This document shows, in pieces, positions 24,501-37,200 of a DNA stretch of 64,000 nucleotides. Positions within the stretch are counted from its first letter, which is position 1, and each line of letters starts with the position of its first letter. The notes under the pieces were generated by a model, which made no database searches, was not told where the DNA came from, and saw nothing but the letters and a program-made list of their open reading frames with translations. Source of the stretch: Branchiostoma floridae (Eukaryota; Chordata; Leptocardii; Amphioxiformes; Branchiostomatidae); assembly GCF_000003815.2 (NCBI RefSeq), contig NC_049994.1, positions 11,939,376 to 12,003,375 on the forward strand, in the 5' to 3' direction. A program made the position numbers and the translations under genes.

Positions 24501-25545
24501 ATACATGTACCATGAGAGCAATGTCATTGCTGACAAGTGCTACTACGATCCATCAAATGTGCCAGATTCTGATTGCTGATTATTTTGGTTCTAAATTCTA
24601 CGGCTGCCCAAGACCACAGCAAGCACATTATATGAATGACATTGCACAAATAATGAGAGGGTGAATAAAATAAGATGGCTTATTTTTTTAACTTCGTAGA
24701 AAGAATTGAAGCGACAAAATTGGTATCACAGAGATCCATCCCATTATTTAAGAATTGTAGTTAAAGTGACACGTGTGTGGTAGACCATTGAACAAGTTGG
24801 CAATTTCACTCACACGTCTTCCATATTGTTGCCACCATTACAATTATTCGGCTAGTTTCTCACTTCTACCGAAGCCGGTGAGTTACGCCGAAGGGCGGTT
24901 ATACCGGCTATATTGATACAGACACAGATAGAGATTCTACAACTGCAGTCATGGCTACTTAGCTATTGTCCTACAAGTACACTCAAGGCTGCACTACAAC
25001 ATAAGTTGCCCATTTTTGTACTTTCTCGTCATGTTGATCATCAACACAGGGGATAAGCATCTTCTTTTTTATCAGGTGAATAAGCTCGCTGGTGTCACCC
25101 ATAAAATTTACCTGCTGCCTTACTTGAATCCATCTAACCCTGTCTTTTTTGTATCCAATTTAATGTCTTAGTAGTCTGTACTAGACTGAGTAACATCAGT
25201 GCTACAGCTACCACGTGATTGGTTGTTACGGTATGACGCACCACTGAGATTGACAAGATCTAACCGTGTTTATCTCGCACCGCTGGTTTACCCATTTCAA
25301 TCCCAAAGGGTTAATGTGGCACTGATGGGAAACATGAATAATTGAAAATTCACGGGTAGTTTCACGTCAGTAGTCAGGTGCATTCATGTCTACTACCCAG
25401 ACGTAAAGACGACGTAAATACATGTGAATTTGTCGTGTCTAAAACGTTTTGTGGAAAAACGCAATATGTGAATGGTAGACACCACTAAACAGGCCATTGG
25501 CAGTGTTTTACATATTACCTTTTTACCTAAAAAGTTTTAAGACTA

Positions 25546-25852
25546 AAGATGGTATCTTACTGCACTTGAGGCACCGGTGTGGCACTACGGGGTTCAATAG
25601 CCTGGTATCCAGCCATAACAAAGAGGAGAGAAGAGACTCGGGAGCTATATTACGGCTGGATACCAGGCTAGGGGTTCAAACGATTACTCTTTGGCTGCCT
25701 GTATTGTCAGCCGAATGAATAAATAAAGTAAAAATTTCAGAGATAAAGAACTATTTTTCTTACATTTCAAAAAATCAGCGAAGATAAGACAACAGTGCCG
25801 TAGTGCCACAGTGCCGCACCGGTGCCAAAAGTGCAGTAAGATACCACCTTTA
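25546..25852. mobile_element. ACCGGTGCGGCAC-TIR MITE, copy 2
   Basis: Ends are GATGGTATCTTACTGCACTT and its counterpart AAGTGCAGTAAGATACC. Interrupted by a 73-bp foldback (25598-25670) with its own target duplication. Confidence 0.85.
25598..25670. mobile_element. 73-bp foldback nested in a MITE
   Basis: Perfect 17-bp terminal inverted repeat TAGCCTGGTATCCAGCC, flanked by 9-bp direct repeats GGGGTTCAA (25589-25597 and 25671-25679). GGGGTTC is part of the host MITE, so this insertion is younger than the MITE. Confidence 0.85.
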
Positions 25853-25854
25853 AG

Positions 25855-28200
25855 ATGATGGAGAGTGACAAAGAACGCCGTTACTTCCAGACGCAGAGAC
25901 ATTGAGCAATCAAATGTCTAGACGGCAGACTTCCTTCATCTTTAAACGACACTTATGAATTGCGTCATTCCAAACTTCCCCTACGATTTAAGTATTTAAA
26001 GTCATAATTATCTACATTTTAGATGCAAAATTTTATTTCATTTCAAATATCATAGACACGGGGAGTGTAGAATTGCACGAGTGGAAGGAACCAATCATCT
26101 CCTTGTTGACCTTTCACACGAGAGGATCAGCTCTGGTGACCTTTGAGAGTTTGCATGGAACGTGCACAGCATTGTTGATGTCTCTGGTGGGGATGTCCTT
26201 TCACAAAAGTGTTAAAGGCGGTAATTTGGCGGCCTTTAGTGGAGTGTTAATGTATTTTATCGATAACAATGTGCACGATTTGTGTTTTGTTGTCCTTCAA
26301 GTCAGACTTTGCATGATACCCCATTATAAACTTAAGGGTGACACGAATTCAATTTAGAACGCAGCGACGCTGACAACGTACTGTACTTCATCGAGATACC
26401 CCCTTTACAACTTGTTCAGGGGGCATGACATTTGTAACTACCGTAACCTCCAATTAATTCCAATGAAGAGGTATATTGAAAGAAGCATCAACGTACTTCA
26501 TCGTGTGCAGCGGTTGATGATACTGCCATTCTCCATGTATGAAGAAGGTCATGATACTGTATGTCCAATCAACCTCAGCTTGAAGAGTATGCATGTTTGG
26601 CGTGCCACATGAAAGAACCCGGTGGTTAGCTAAACCTTGTTTATTCTAATGATGTAAGCTATCCGCGTTACGAAGGTATACATCGACATATGCGTACGCA
26701 ATGAATTCTTATATGCTACATTTTCAAATCAAGTGAAAAATGTAAGTACTTACGCATGTTCCATTAACTCTCTCTCCCTCTTATGTACGTCAGTGTGAGA
26801 TAGTCATAATGTTTACATTATTACACCCATTTGGTATAGTCTTAAAATTTTATAGCTTTAGATTGACGTTAACTATTGCATTCACATTTATGGTCTCATC
26901 ACGCGGTAGGACGAATGACAAAGTTCGCTGGCTGTAGATATGTATAGAGGCGTAATTCATTTTAAAAAGACTTAATCTTTATACAGTTTAAATTCTAATT
27001 GGACCTAAATGTAAATATTATACTATTCATAGAGACGGTACACATTTTTAGAGTGTGGGGCTCTAAACGTTGTATGACAGGTTGTATGACTTTTTACCTT
27101 TCCTGGCGCACAATGATTCCTCATATTCCAAGCACCACTTTCCTAGTGTTTTCAACATGATTATACATGGAGGGGAGAGTTTTTAGGCATCACGTACATA
27201 TATAGATGTCCTTCATTCGACCATCTTCACTATACTCAGCTGTTCAATGGTGTGTGGGAACCAAACACTACCGTGGTACTCTCAGATGGTCTAAAAACTG
27301 TCATGGTGGTTTAGCCGAATGAGAAAGATGAAATATGGATTGATATCGCTGAATATTGATAAACAGTTCTAGAGAATATCATCTGTATTTATAAGTAATG
27401 ATAAAGCTTGTAGTAAATTTGTGAACATTTATCCTGCATTTTATGAAGATAGTTAGCAGAGCTTGATGTTAATATCATGTCATTTGAACATTTCCGTCCC
27501 AATGTCATTAATGGTTTTAGATGTTTTAGGGATAGCAAAGTGAAGAACGACAAAAACTAATTCCATGTAGTTTTATTTCGAACCGATAATCATTAGAGAC
27601 ATTGTAGTTTTAAATTTGACATTTGGAATGTGGTGTAATATATATTCCAAAATTCACATCCCAGATGACTGATCATATAGTTGCCATGAGTGGGTGTATT
27701 GTTTATCCATACATCATGAAATCTCAGTAGTTTACGTTAATTTTCAACAAGCCTCAGTTGGGCCCTCCAACACCTACGCACGTTAACAGCTGCCTCCTTT
27801 TCAACAGATGGGAAGATGATGAAGTGGATACACTTGATCGAATGAAAGATGCTTGTCTGATAATTACACATATCAGTCCTTTGATGAATGATACAATCTT
27901 TGGAAGATGGGCTACACTATCGGGACCCATCAGCCACTTCAAACAGTCATTTTGACAGCCTGTGGTGATAAATGTTTGAATGGTGCAGTGACATTTTCAA
28001 TGGAAGATGTATAAGATAAAGGCAAGTGTTCCGGCGTTTGAAGCGGCGAGGACAAAATGTGTTAAAAGGAAAGGAAACTTTAAGGAATGTGATCTCGATT
28101 TCAATGAAGAGCCAGTCTTCTATTGGTCATGACAGAGAGGACAGATTTTACAGGTTCATTCTACCGGGAAAATTTCCCCCAGGTCTTTCCGACAAGTACA
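25855..28200. other. Gene-free stretch
   Basis: No repeat of note and no recognisable exon. A TTTTCAACAG at 27799-27808 followed by an open stretch to a stop at 27955 (about 48 codons, WEDDEVDTLDRM...) could be a terminal exon or chance. Confidence 0.35.
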
Positions 28201-28214
28201 ATTAACTGTGGACC

Positions 28215-28345
28215 ACGCCTTAACGTCCTGTACTGCAACCCTTTCCGGTAGCGTGCTTGTCGGGTGAGCGACACAGTCGGAATCAAACTCACGGCTTCTG
28301 GTTCCAGAGGCAGGGCCGCTAACCACTGGATTTCGCACGCCTTGT
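28215..28345 (-). mobile_element. tRNA-derived SINE head
   Basis: On the minus strand AAATCCAGTGGTTAGCGGCC (A-box-like) and GTGAGTTTGATTCC (B-box-like) are correctly spaced. The following sequence is unlike the other SINEs here. Confidence 0.55.
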
Positions 28346-28349
28346 CGTG

Positions 28350-31100
28350 TTCGTAAGTACGATAAGGCGTTTAGGCGTGGTATTGAAACAACGGGAGGGG
28401 TCCATCCTACATGAGTCAAACCCCTACCCTATCAATCAAGTGTCCGTTGGACCCACCATTAGTCCATTGACGCCATTCTCTACAAATCTAACACAAATGC
28501 TATGCAGTATATATAATTATAATAATGCGATTAAAATGAATGGTGCAGTCGAAGGATGTTAGATTGAGAACCCAAATGGGACTCATCAGTCCCTTCTAAC
28601 AGGCTTATGCTAAAATGTGACAAATGTTACGTTGGTGCAGAGGCTTTGTTTAAGGATGATAAACAACGAACAAAGTGTATTGGAGAATTAAGTTGTGAGG
28701 GGAAAGAGTGATGATGGTAAACTTTACTCACTGTACTTTTTCCTTGCGATCGATACAGTCATGGTGTTGCGGGAAGTTGGTGTTTTCTTTCTACAGCAAG
28801 TTGGGTTTTGTCACTTGCGTGGGATGCCGCCTTATGACGCATGTAATCTATGTTGTTTTATTTCAAGAGACTCGATGCTACAGACAGATTTGTATATATC
28901 TTTAGATGCCACAACTCCCATAATGCAAAGAGAGTCAAATATATCAAAGACTGCTTCGCTATTAGAAAGAAACTCATGATTAGCCCAACTCATGATTGTT
29001 ACACTATATCAAAGACTTGTGTTAGCCCTTCTTGTTATGTTAATTAAGATGTTAAGTCTCATTCTTTACACCTATTTTGTACTTTGTGTAATAGTCGTTG
29101 CCATACGTTGTACCATGTACACATGTAGTGCAATAAAGTTCATATATATTTATACATCGTCTTCTGGGAGAGTATCAAGGAGGGTATACGGTATTACAAC
29201 TATCCCAGCATTCATTGTAATACACATTCCAAAGTTATCATCTCAGATGACTGACTGTGACCCACAAGCAAGAAGACTTGCCATGTTGTCATTAACAGTG
29301 CGGGAGCTCGTGATGAGTGACGAGTAAATTCCCTGTTTGTCTAATTGTCATATGGCAGTCGATGAGACTCTTTGACTTCTCTGCTGCGTAAAGGGCACAG
29401 CCTCCCAATGCAGTCTCGCATTAGAATACATAGAAAACGTGTAACTGTAAGAAAAGGGCTGTCAAAAGTCACCTACCTAAAGTTTAGTCCGTGGTAAACT
29501 CACATTGGCAGCAAAGTCTGACTTCTATATTGTCTATCTCTAAACTGTCGGCCATTTTGGTACGGTGCAAAGGACAACATTACAGCAGAACGAATTCTGG
29601 TGACCTTTTGACCTAAAGGGAACCTAGAGGTAGGACTCTGAAGTGAAGAGACCGAGCTCTCTGACACTTTTCTATTACTTGATGATTGCTGAAGAACAAA
29701 TATCCTCGGCCATTCATGATCCTGTTGTTTCTGTACAACGTGATGGTGAAAATGGATCAAATGTTACGTACAGCACATGTAAGACGAGCAATACATGTAT
29801 GTATTTGGTAAAGCAGGTATCTTAGTGAAGCTGGGGTAGCGCTCAACGAATTGCATCAATAACGAATCATCTTTTTGCGCTTTGTGTGTTGTGTCTTTTT
29901 CTTCATACTTTGTGCGCCGTGCTAATATTCCTATTTAATGGTAACAAAAAATCAAATTTCGAACGCAGTGACGCCACCAAGTTGCCACAGACCAGTTAGA
30001 TACCCGCTTAAATTTAAGTAACTACAATCATTTTTGCCTGATGCGAAGGCTACACAGCAATGATACGAAATAGTTCAGTTAAGGACGGGAAATAAAAAGC
30101 ACACGATGCGTTAGGCACGTGTGCATCTCGGCGAATTCTGCTGATTTAAAATGTCTTTCAACAGACACGGTTATTGTATTGCCTCTTTTGACGCCAGTAG
30201 CAACATAAAGCCCTTTTATTCTGCCATGCGGGGCTCCCCTACTTCTCACGTAGCTACCTGAAGAGTGCGTATATCAAAGCCCCTTTACGACATTTCAAAG
30301 TCACATGCTGTGTCTTTGAAGGCAATATTGACATGAATTTCTTTCTTAGTCGTTAAGTGTTGAAACGCCCAGAAGGGTAATCATTACCAAGGGATGGAAT
30401 CCACCCTGAAGGAAATACTGCATATTGTGAAGGACTACTTTGATGTTTTTAAGATGCTTTGATCATGAATATCTTTCTCTTGAGTACATCCTTGGAGGTT
30501 CCGGCTTTCTTCTTTCAACTTTAATTAAAACAGCCAGAGGAAGAAATCATTACGGTGATTTTTTCTCAAGGACAGGAAATATGGCCGTGCTGTAGCTTTG
30601 GTTACCCGGCGGGTTGTTCAGTGGTTTAGAAACCAATCAGGCTTTTATCAACGTTTACAGTAAAACCACAGATGGGACCAACCAATCTTTTATCAACGTT
30701 TACAGTAAGACCACGCATGGGACCAATACAATTCGGTCTCGGGCGATAGGTTGTCATTATGGGTAGGCTTTTCAATGATTGTGTCAATGGGGAAATTATC
30801 TAAGGTGGGCAAATTACCATATCAAAACGTGGTCAAATTTTCCAGGTGGCCCTTATTAAGAGGTGGTTGCTTGTAGAGGTTCACGGTGAAACAGGTCAAT
30901 AATAAAGAGTCAACATACTGCAGAGTCTATTTGGGGGAAAATAGAGACAAGGTTTTATTTTATTATATTTAAGTGCCCGTATCTATATAAATCTCAATTT
31001 ACTCCTTATCATTGGAGAAAGTTTATGACTACACGATTGAAATAAGTCACATTTGAAATAATAAGTCGACCGCTACACAGGTACACTATATGAAATACAC
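28350..31100. other. Gene-free stretch with a small tandem duplication
   Basis: Only clear structure is a two-copy ~48-bp tandem repeat at 30630-30724 (AACCAATC..TTTTATCAACGTTTACAGTA). Open frames are short and unrecognised. Confidence 0.45.
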
Positions 31101-31110
31101 ATTTATTTAT

Positions 31111-32449
31111 TACCTTTGCCAGAATGGCTAAGGTTATGTTTTGGGCTTGTGAGTCTGTGTGTGTGTCTGTGTGTGTGTCTGTCTGTTAACAGCATAACTC
31201 AAGAAGTCTTGGATGAATCCCGATAATATTTGGTAGGTGGGTAGGGGTCGGGAAAACGAAGGTCAAGTTCGATAATGGGCCCCCTAGCGGCTTGCTAAGG
31301 TACTGCAGCAGAACCTCAATTTTTGATATCTCGTGTTCTGGACATGCTGTGATTCTGATTTTTGAGTGGTAGATAGCCCTCAAGGCAGAGAGTAAGTGCT
31401 GTGAGTTTGGGCCCCCTAGCGGCTTTTTTGGAACTGCAGGCGCCGGTTTCCTTTCAAACTTTGGATGAGAATAACTCTACAACGTGTTGACGGATCGTCA
31501 TGATTTTTGGTATGTAGATAGAATGAGTGATGACTTACATAATGGTATACTAATTATGCAAATCAGCAGCTAATTTGCATAATTAATGAGGAAAAATTAT
31601 AAATCCACTACATTCCATGATAGGACTTTCAAACTTGTCACATATGTAGCTGGGAAGGAGAGAAATGTCGACAGATATCAATTATACAAATGATGACCTC
31701 ATTTGCATAATTAATGAGAAAATATGAACATGTTGACGGATCATCATGTTTTTTTGTATGTAGGTAGCGTAAGTGAAGACCTACATAATGAGATAACAAT
31801 TATGCAAATCAACAGCTAATTTGCATAATTAATGAGGATATTTTATAAATTCACTACATTCCATGATAGGGCTTTAAAACTTGTCACATATGTAGCTGAG
31901 AAAGAGAGAAATGTCAATACATATTTATCATGCAAATGATGATCTCATTTGCATAATTAATGAGAAAATATTAACGTGTTGACGGATCGTCATGATTTTC
32001 GGCATGTAGATAGCCTAAATGAAGACTTATATAATGTGATACTTATTATGCAAGTTAACAGCTAATTTGCATAATTGATTAGGAAAAGTTCATAAATCCA
32101 CTGCATTCCATTATAGTACTTTCATCAAAGTTGTCACATATGTAACTGAGAAAGAGGGAAGAGAGTAAGAGGTGTATTTAAAGACTTTGAAAGAGAATAA
32201 GTCAAGAACGGATCAAAGGATCATCATGATTTTTGGTATGCTGATAGCTTAAGTAATGCTTGATACAATTTGATATCAATTAATTGTAAATTGGGATCTA
32301 ATTTGCATAATAAATGCCGAAATTTTATAAACCAACTCCAAGCATTTAATTATAAAGAAAATGAAATGAGTAACGCATTTGTCTACAGACATCATTCTAC
32401 ATAACAAACCTGGTTTATTTGGCAAAGGTATGTGTTCGTGGAACTCTAG
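31111..32449 (+). mobile_element. 1.34-kb non-autonomous element, copy 2
   Basis: Near-identical to 20333-21669 over its full length and flanked by perfect 9-bp direct repeats TTTATTTAT (31102-31110 and 32450-32458), which fixes both ends. Same internal ~245-bp units and TACCTTTGCC/GGCAAAGGTA ends. High similarity implies recent mobility. Confidence 0.88.
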
Positions 32450-33464
32450 TTTATTTATAGGTTTGTTAAGACTCAATCTGTATTTCTGTTATATTTCATC
32501 TGATCCTTACCTCCCTCATGACCTCAATGAAAAGCCGATTTGAGCTTCTCATGAATAAATAGAGGTTCAAACAAACATTACGTTAAACGTATATCCTTTT
32601 CATCAATCACAATGTATGGGACAATTACCCCACTCAATATGCAAAAATACACGTAATTTAGTTTACTTACATATAGGGTAATGCAACAACATTGTTCCAA
32701 AATGCCCAATACAGTGTAAAAACACAGTGTTGAGGCTTAGCCACCGGTCTTACACTTCCAAAATGACACGTATTTTAACTTTTAAATTTGAAAAGTCTTG
32801 TACAATCTTGCCTAGCTCCATTTAACAATCTAGTATAGTTTTCTTGTGAATCCTGTATAAATATATATGAAGGAAGCATCCACTGAAATATAGAGACCTT
32901 GGTACTTTTTTTTCTAAATCCCATATTTACAGACTTGTCATCTTCTATCTATTTGTCAAAATAATACTGCTAGGCCGACGAAGCCTTGCGCACTTAAGTA
33001 GCTTCCACTCTAAAAATCTTTAAAAACCCCTACTAGTTCAGTAATGGGAAGAATTATCTCAAGGCCATGGCTTCTAAGCAAGACATAGGGATTCTTCCGG
33101 CAGACAAGGGCAGATGCACTATAAGGGAACAAAGACACCAACAAAAATTATCTCAAATATACAAATATCCTGATCCGTGAGCCCCGCTGGTTTGAACGAA
33201 GAGAAGCAATAATAAACGGGATAATGTATAATCTCATCAGCAACATGTTAACAGGATCTTGTCTTATATTTGTTTCCTATTTGACTATCTAATTTTTCAA
33301 CTTATTTACATATATAACTCTGAAAATGTTGGTTATAAACCTTCTAATGAACAGATAAATTCAGTGTTCAGTGTCGCTAGAAGAAGACGGCTGTTTGAAG
33401 CCTCTGGCGGCCATTTCCTAAATCAAAGTTGCTTTAGTGAAAATTAAGTCAGCTAGTTAAAATC

Positions 33465-33705
33465 CTTCTCGCACCAAACGGTACATAGGGCGGTGCCCAT
33501 CTCCGTTTCTGTGGCAGGAGGCTAGTTCACTGGCAGTGGCTTGTGTGTTCAACTACAAGAATCTTTCCCAAATGCTGTGTGCTAATCAGTGAAAGCAGTA
33601 AATTTGTTCAGTATTACCATTTTTAAAGCCTTTGGTATAACTCACTTTATAACCGACAGCAAGGGGGAATGGTCTATTCACTTTCCCATTGCACCGGTGA
33701 AACAG
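33465..33705 (-). mobile_element. Diverged tRNA-derived SINE at the gene B 3' end
   Basis: Matches the SINE at 49720-49972: GCGGTGCCCATCTCCGTTTC, GTGTGTTCAACT, AGCCTTTGGTATAACTC and a terminal CATTGCACCGGTG. It overlaps the region where gene B's transcript should end. Confidence 0.7.
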
Positions 33706-33708
33706 TCA

Positions 33709-33723
33709 TTTATTACTTTTATT
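33709..33723 (-). other. Two overlapping-region AATAAA polyadenylation signals for gene B
   Basis: AATAAA occurs on the minus strand at 33714-33709 and 33723-33718, about 265-275 nt past the stop codon. They abut the tRNA-derived SINE at 33465-33705. Confidence 0.45.
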
Positions 33724-33985
33724 TAGCGTATATTTTCCCATCTTTGATGTCACATTTACAAAAGTACTGCAACGGTAAAACGCAGCTCGAATATCTAGGA
33801 GTTCGTATGTACATGAAGAAGAAATAGCAGGGGGCACAAATTCAAGTAAATAATCACGAGTTAAATCATTAACAACCTTGTACAACGAAGCAGAGGCGAT
33901 GGACATATAAGTTGATAACTTGACTGCGTTATCCTTACGTCTGTCATGTCTGTTAAAGACAATAAAAAGTAAGAGTTCGAATAAT

Positions 33986-34238
33986 TTACACAGTGAAAGC
34001 CTGTCTGGCGTGAAACGAGCGCGAAGAGTGAGTGACAGAGAAGACATGCAGAGTCCGCCCATCCCCCTCCCCCTCCCCCATCCTCTGCTCATCCGTCTGT
34101 CGGGAAACTCCTCTGGAGGAGGCCTGCACTCGTCTGTGGCGCCACTGGGTCCACTTCAGTCGGCACTCCTTGGCCAGTTTCTTGATGTACTTCCGTGCGT
34201 TGGCGTTGAGAGCCACATACACAATAGTGTTGATTGAG
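33986..34238 (-). CDS. Gene B exon 5 (residues 329-412, TM7 end and C tail)
   Basis: Acceptor is CTGTTGTTGCAG. Encodes SSINTIVYVALN (the first Ser codon is split) and a basic tail with a GEGEGDG run; ends in TAA. The tail shares no clear sequence with gene A beyond HRRVQ/SRRVQ. Confidence 0.93.
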
Positions 34239-37200
34239 CTGCAACAACAGAAACAAACCATATCTTATTAACTTGAAAGTGCATCTGTGTTGGTAGAAGT
34301 TATTATTGAACTAGTCTGACTGTAATATCCAACACTACAATTGAACTCACCCAAAGTTTTGACTGAACAGCACCAGTCTTTATCAAGGAGTGAACAATCC
34401 ACTGCTGTAGTGACGTCACGTTATGCAGATAGAACACGTGACTCAGTAAGCAGTGGATCATAGGTTAAACTAAATTTCGTTCAATAATAACATATATTAT
34501 TCATACTTCGTCGTTCCTTCGGTCGTTTGTTGGTATTGCATACCCGGTTAACCATCTAATGGCGAGGAGTAATGCACCAGATTTGTATTTAATGATGCAA
34601 GTTGCATGTCTGGACAGAATTGTTTGATCTGCCCAACACGAAATGAACCCCTTCTGTTTCCAAACGTGGTCGGTTATTTTACGTGCTCGTGATGTGAATC
34701 TCCACAAGCACGGAACCTCATTCAAACGACTCTAGCTGAAGCTAGGTACCCATGTACGCTTAATTCTAGAGAGAAAATAAATTTATGTCAAGGGCTTTCG
34801 CCAAGTACAGAATATCGTGACTTGTCAGAGATTCCAACTCGACCCCCGAACCAATTCTGAGCCACTCTTCTTTGACATCAACTGCTTGACATGATTTTCA
34901 ATAACTCTTTTACAAGGTACGCACACGAAAGCACATTTCAAACATTCTAAATTTACCGCTTCGCTGAAGCTATTTCCAGTTTTTGATGGGTTTGTACCTT
35001 TTAGGATGATGAAATTTAACTTAGTTGCCCCGATACCTCTCCAATCACAAAACACCGCGTGCCAATCTCTTGCATGGTTAACCACTTTGAAGTCGTATTT
35101 TCATTCCGATTCAATTTGTCACGCCCGTACGAAATACCACCCGAGCTACAACATAAAGATCTGGCAGGGTTTTTACACTTCTGTGGTGGGTGGTAGGACG
35201 AGACGAGAAAATGATTTGCCATTTTCCAGAGTTGCATGAGATGTTGCTAACCCCACATTGAAATGATGTACTCGTGATGAATGTGCCCTAATTCTCAGTC
35301 TTTACCTTATCACGAGTTTTCAGGTACAGTTGTTTAAGAAAAGTTTCTAGTTTCAAGAAAATTATGTCCAGGCCTATCATTAGATGTGACTAATAGATAC
35401 AAATGACAGCAATGCGTTTGGTGATCATAAAACTACACAAAGTGAACATGTCTATCATCAATTCTAACAAAGGAAAGGAGATCAGGTATCCATTTAGCAT
35501 GTCTCTCTTAATCTCTTTGAGAATTTGGAATAAAAGACTTCAATAATTTGAATTTAAATTTTTACCCGTTGGACATGGCCAGAGCCTCCACGACGTAGTG
35601 CAGTGTGATGTTAATGCCGGATGTGGCCAGGAGGTGTGGGTAGAAGTCCCGCACCACAGCGTAACCGTAGTTCGGTCCCCAACACAGCACGAACAGGACC
35701 AGGATCACGATGAGCAGGCGGACCTGGAAGGAAGATGTAAAAATGTCAATGAAATCGTGATATTTATCATGGTTAGATTTTAGATTACATGCCCTTTGGG
35801 TTGCTGAGTAATAAAAGTAAAGATGTGGACCTCAGATTTTCTTTCTGGAGGTGCAATGTGGTCTCATATACAAGAACAAAAGGGCACCTCTACTCTTCTC
35901 CGATCCATAAAGGTGGTATTTCACTGCACTTGGGGCACCGGTGCGGCACTGAGGGGCTCGAAAGATCACCCAAAGATAAAGAGCGAATTTCCCTACGTTT
36001 TGTGTATTTTGTTTCCTTCTTAGTCATACTTTTACGTATTACGCAATATCTAAATTATTTTTGGCGAAATAACACAACAGTGCCGCAGTGAATGAATCCC
36101 GCTGTGCCGCACCAGTGTTCCAAGTGCAGTGAGATACCACTTAAAGTGCGTTTGCTTCTTTTACATGCAAAAGTCGCGCGCGGCTACTTCCATACACGGG
36201 CCATCGGCTACCGGCTCTAAGCCCTCGTTGAAATGGACCAAAGCAACCCCACGCGCGGCGCCCGAATGGTGTTTCGCCAGCCGACATACTGTACATACCG
36301 CATTACTGCACTTAACGTTAGCTAAAGTACGGAAGACATGCGTTATATTCGAACAACGTGGAAAGAACAGAGAATTGTATACTGCTGATTTGCTTGAATG
36401 TAAGTTCACCGGGACACTCCTTGATTTCGACAAGGTGAAAATACTTAATTCCGAACAGGATTACTTTCTCAGGGGGTGAAAGAGGCTATCTACATCAGAG
36501 CCCACCAACCTTCCCTCAACCGAGACGGGGGCCGATACAGACTTCCAAGCACCTTTGACCCTTTGCTGACGTCTTACTTCCGTTCCGTTTTCTTGTGCAC
36601 GGATATAAAGTCTTTAAATTGTTACATAATGCTCATTTGCTTCTTTTTGTGGTGCTGTATAATTTGCTTTCAAGTGTGATGAGATGATAGAATAAAAAAA
36701 ATGAAAAAGTTTCCACCGAAAATCAGGTTTAATACACGGAATATATGCTGGGCCCCACCTACTTGACTAGTCACAGACTAAAGCTACGAGGAAATTTTCT
36801 TGGAAAAGGCTTTGATAAGACTTCCAACCATGACATGCAGTGACTTGAGTGGCATTACGCGTCACGCAATGTAGTCAGATGCACTCAAGAAAATCAGGAC
36901 GTGCTGACCTGGACAATTGACCCAACTTATCGTCACCCAAACAGCCCTTCAAGCTTGCTATCTAGAGTTAGTAATGAGGTATTCAAACTTCAAGCTTACT
37001 TAACATGAATTGAAGGTGAAGAAAAATTAACACAAGTAATTGTGTTATGAATTTTTAAAATTCAAACACCGTATAATCAGCCTGGGTACCATCCGGAAAG
37101 TAGTCCGGCGTTCATTATATTCTACATACAGTCGCTTCTCGCTCTGACATTTATTATACACTATATATATCGCTTTTCTGCTTTTAGCAGAAGCGAACAT

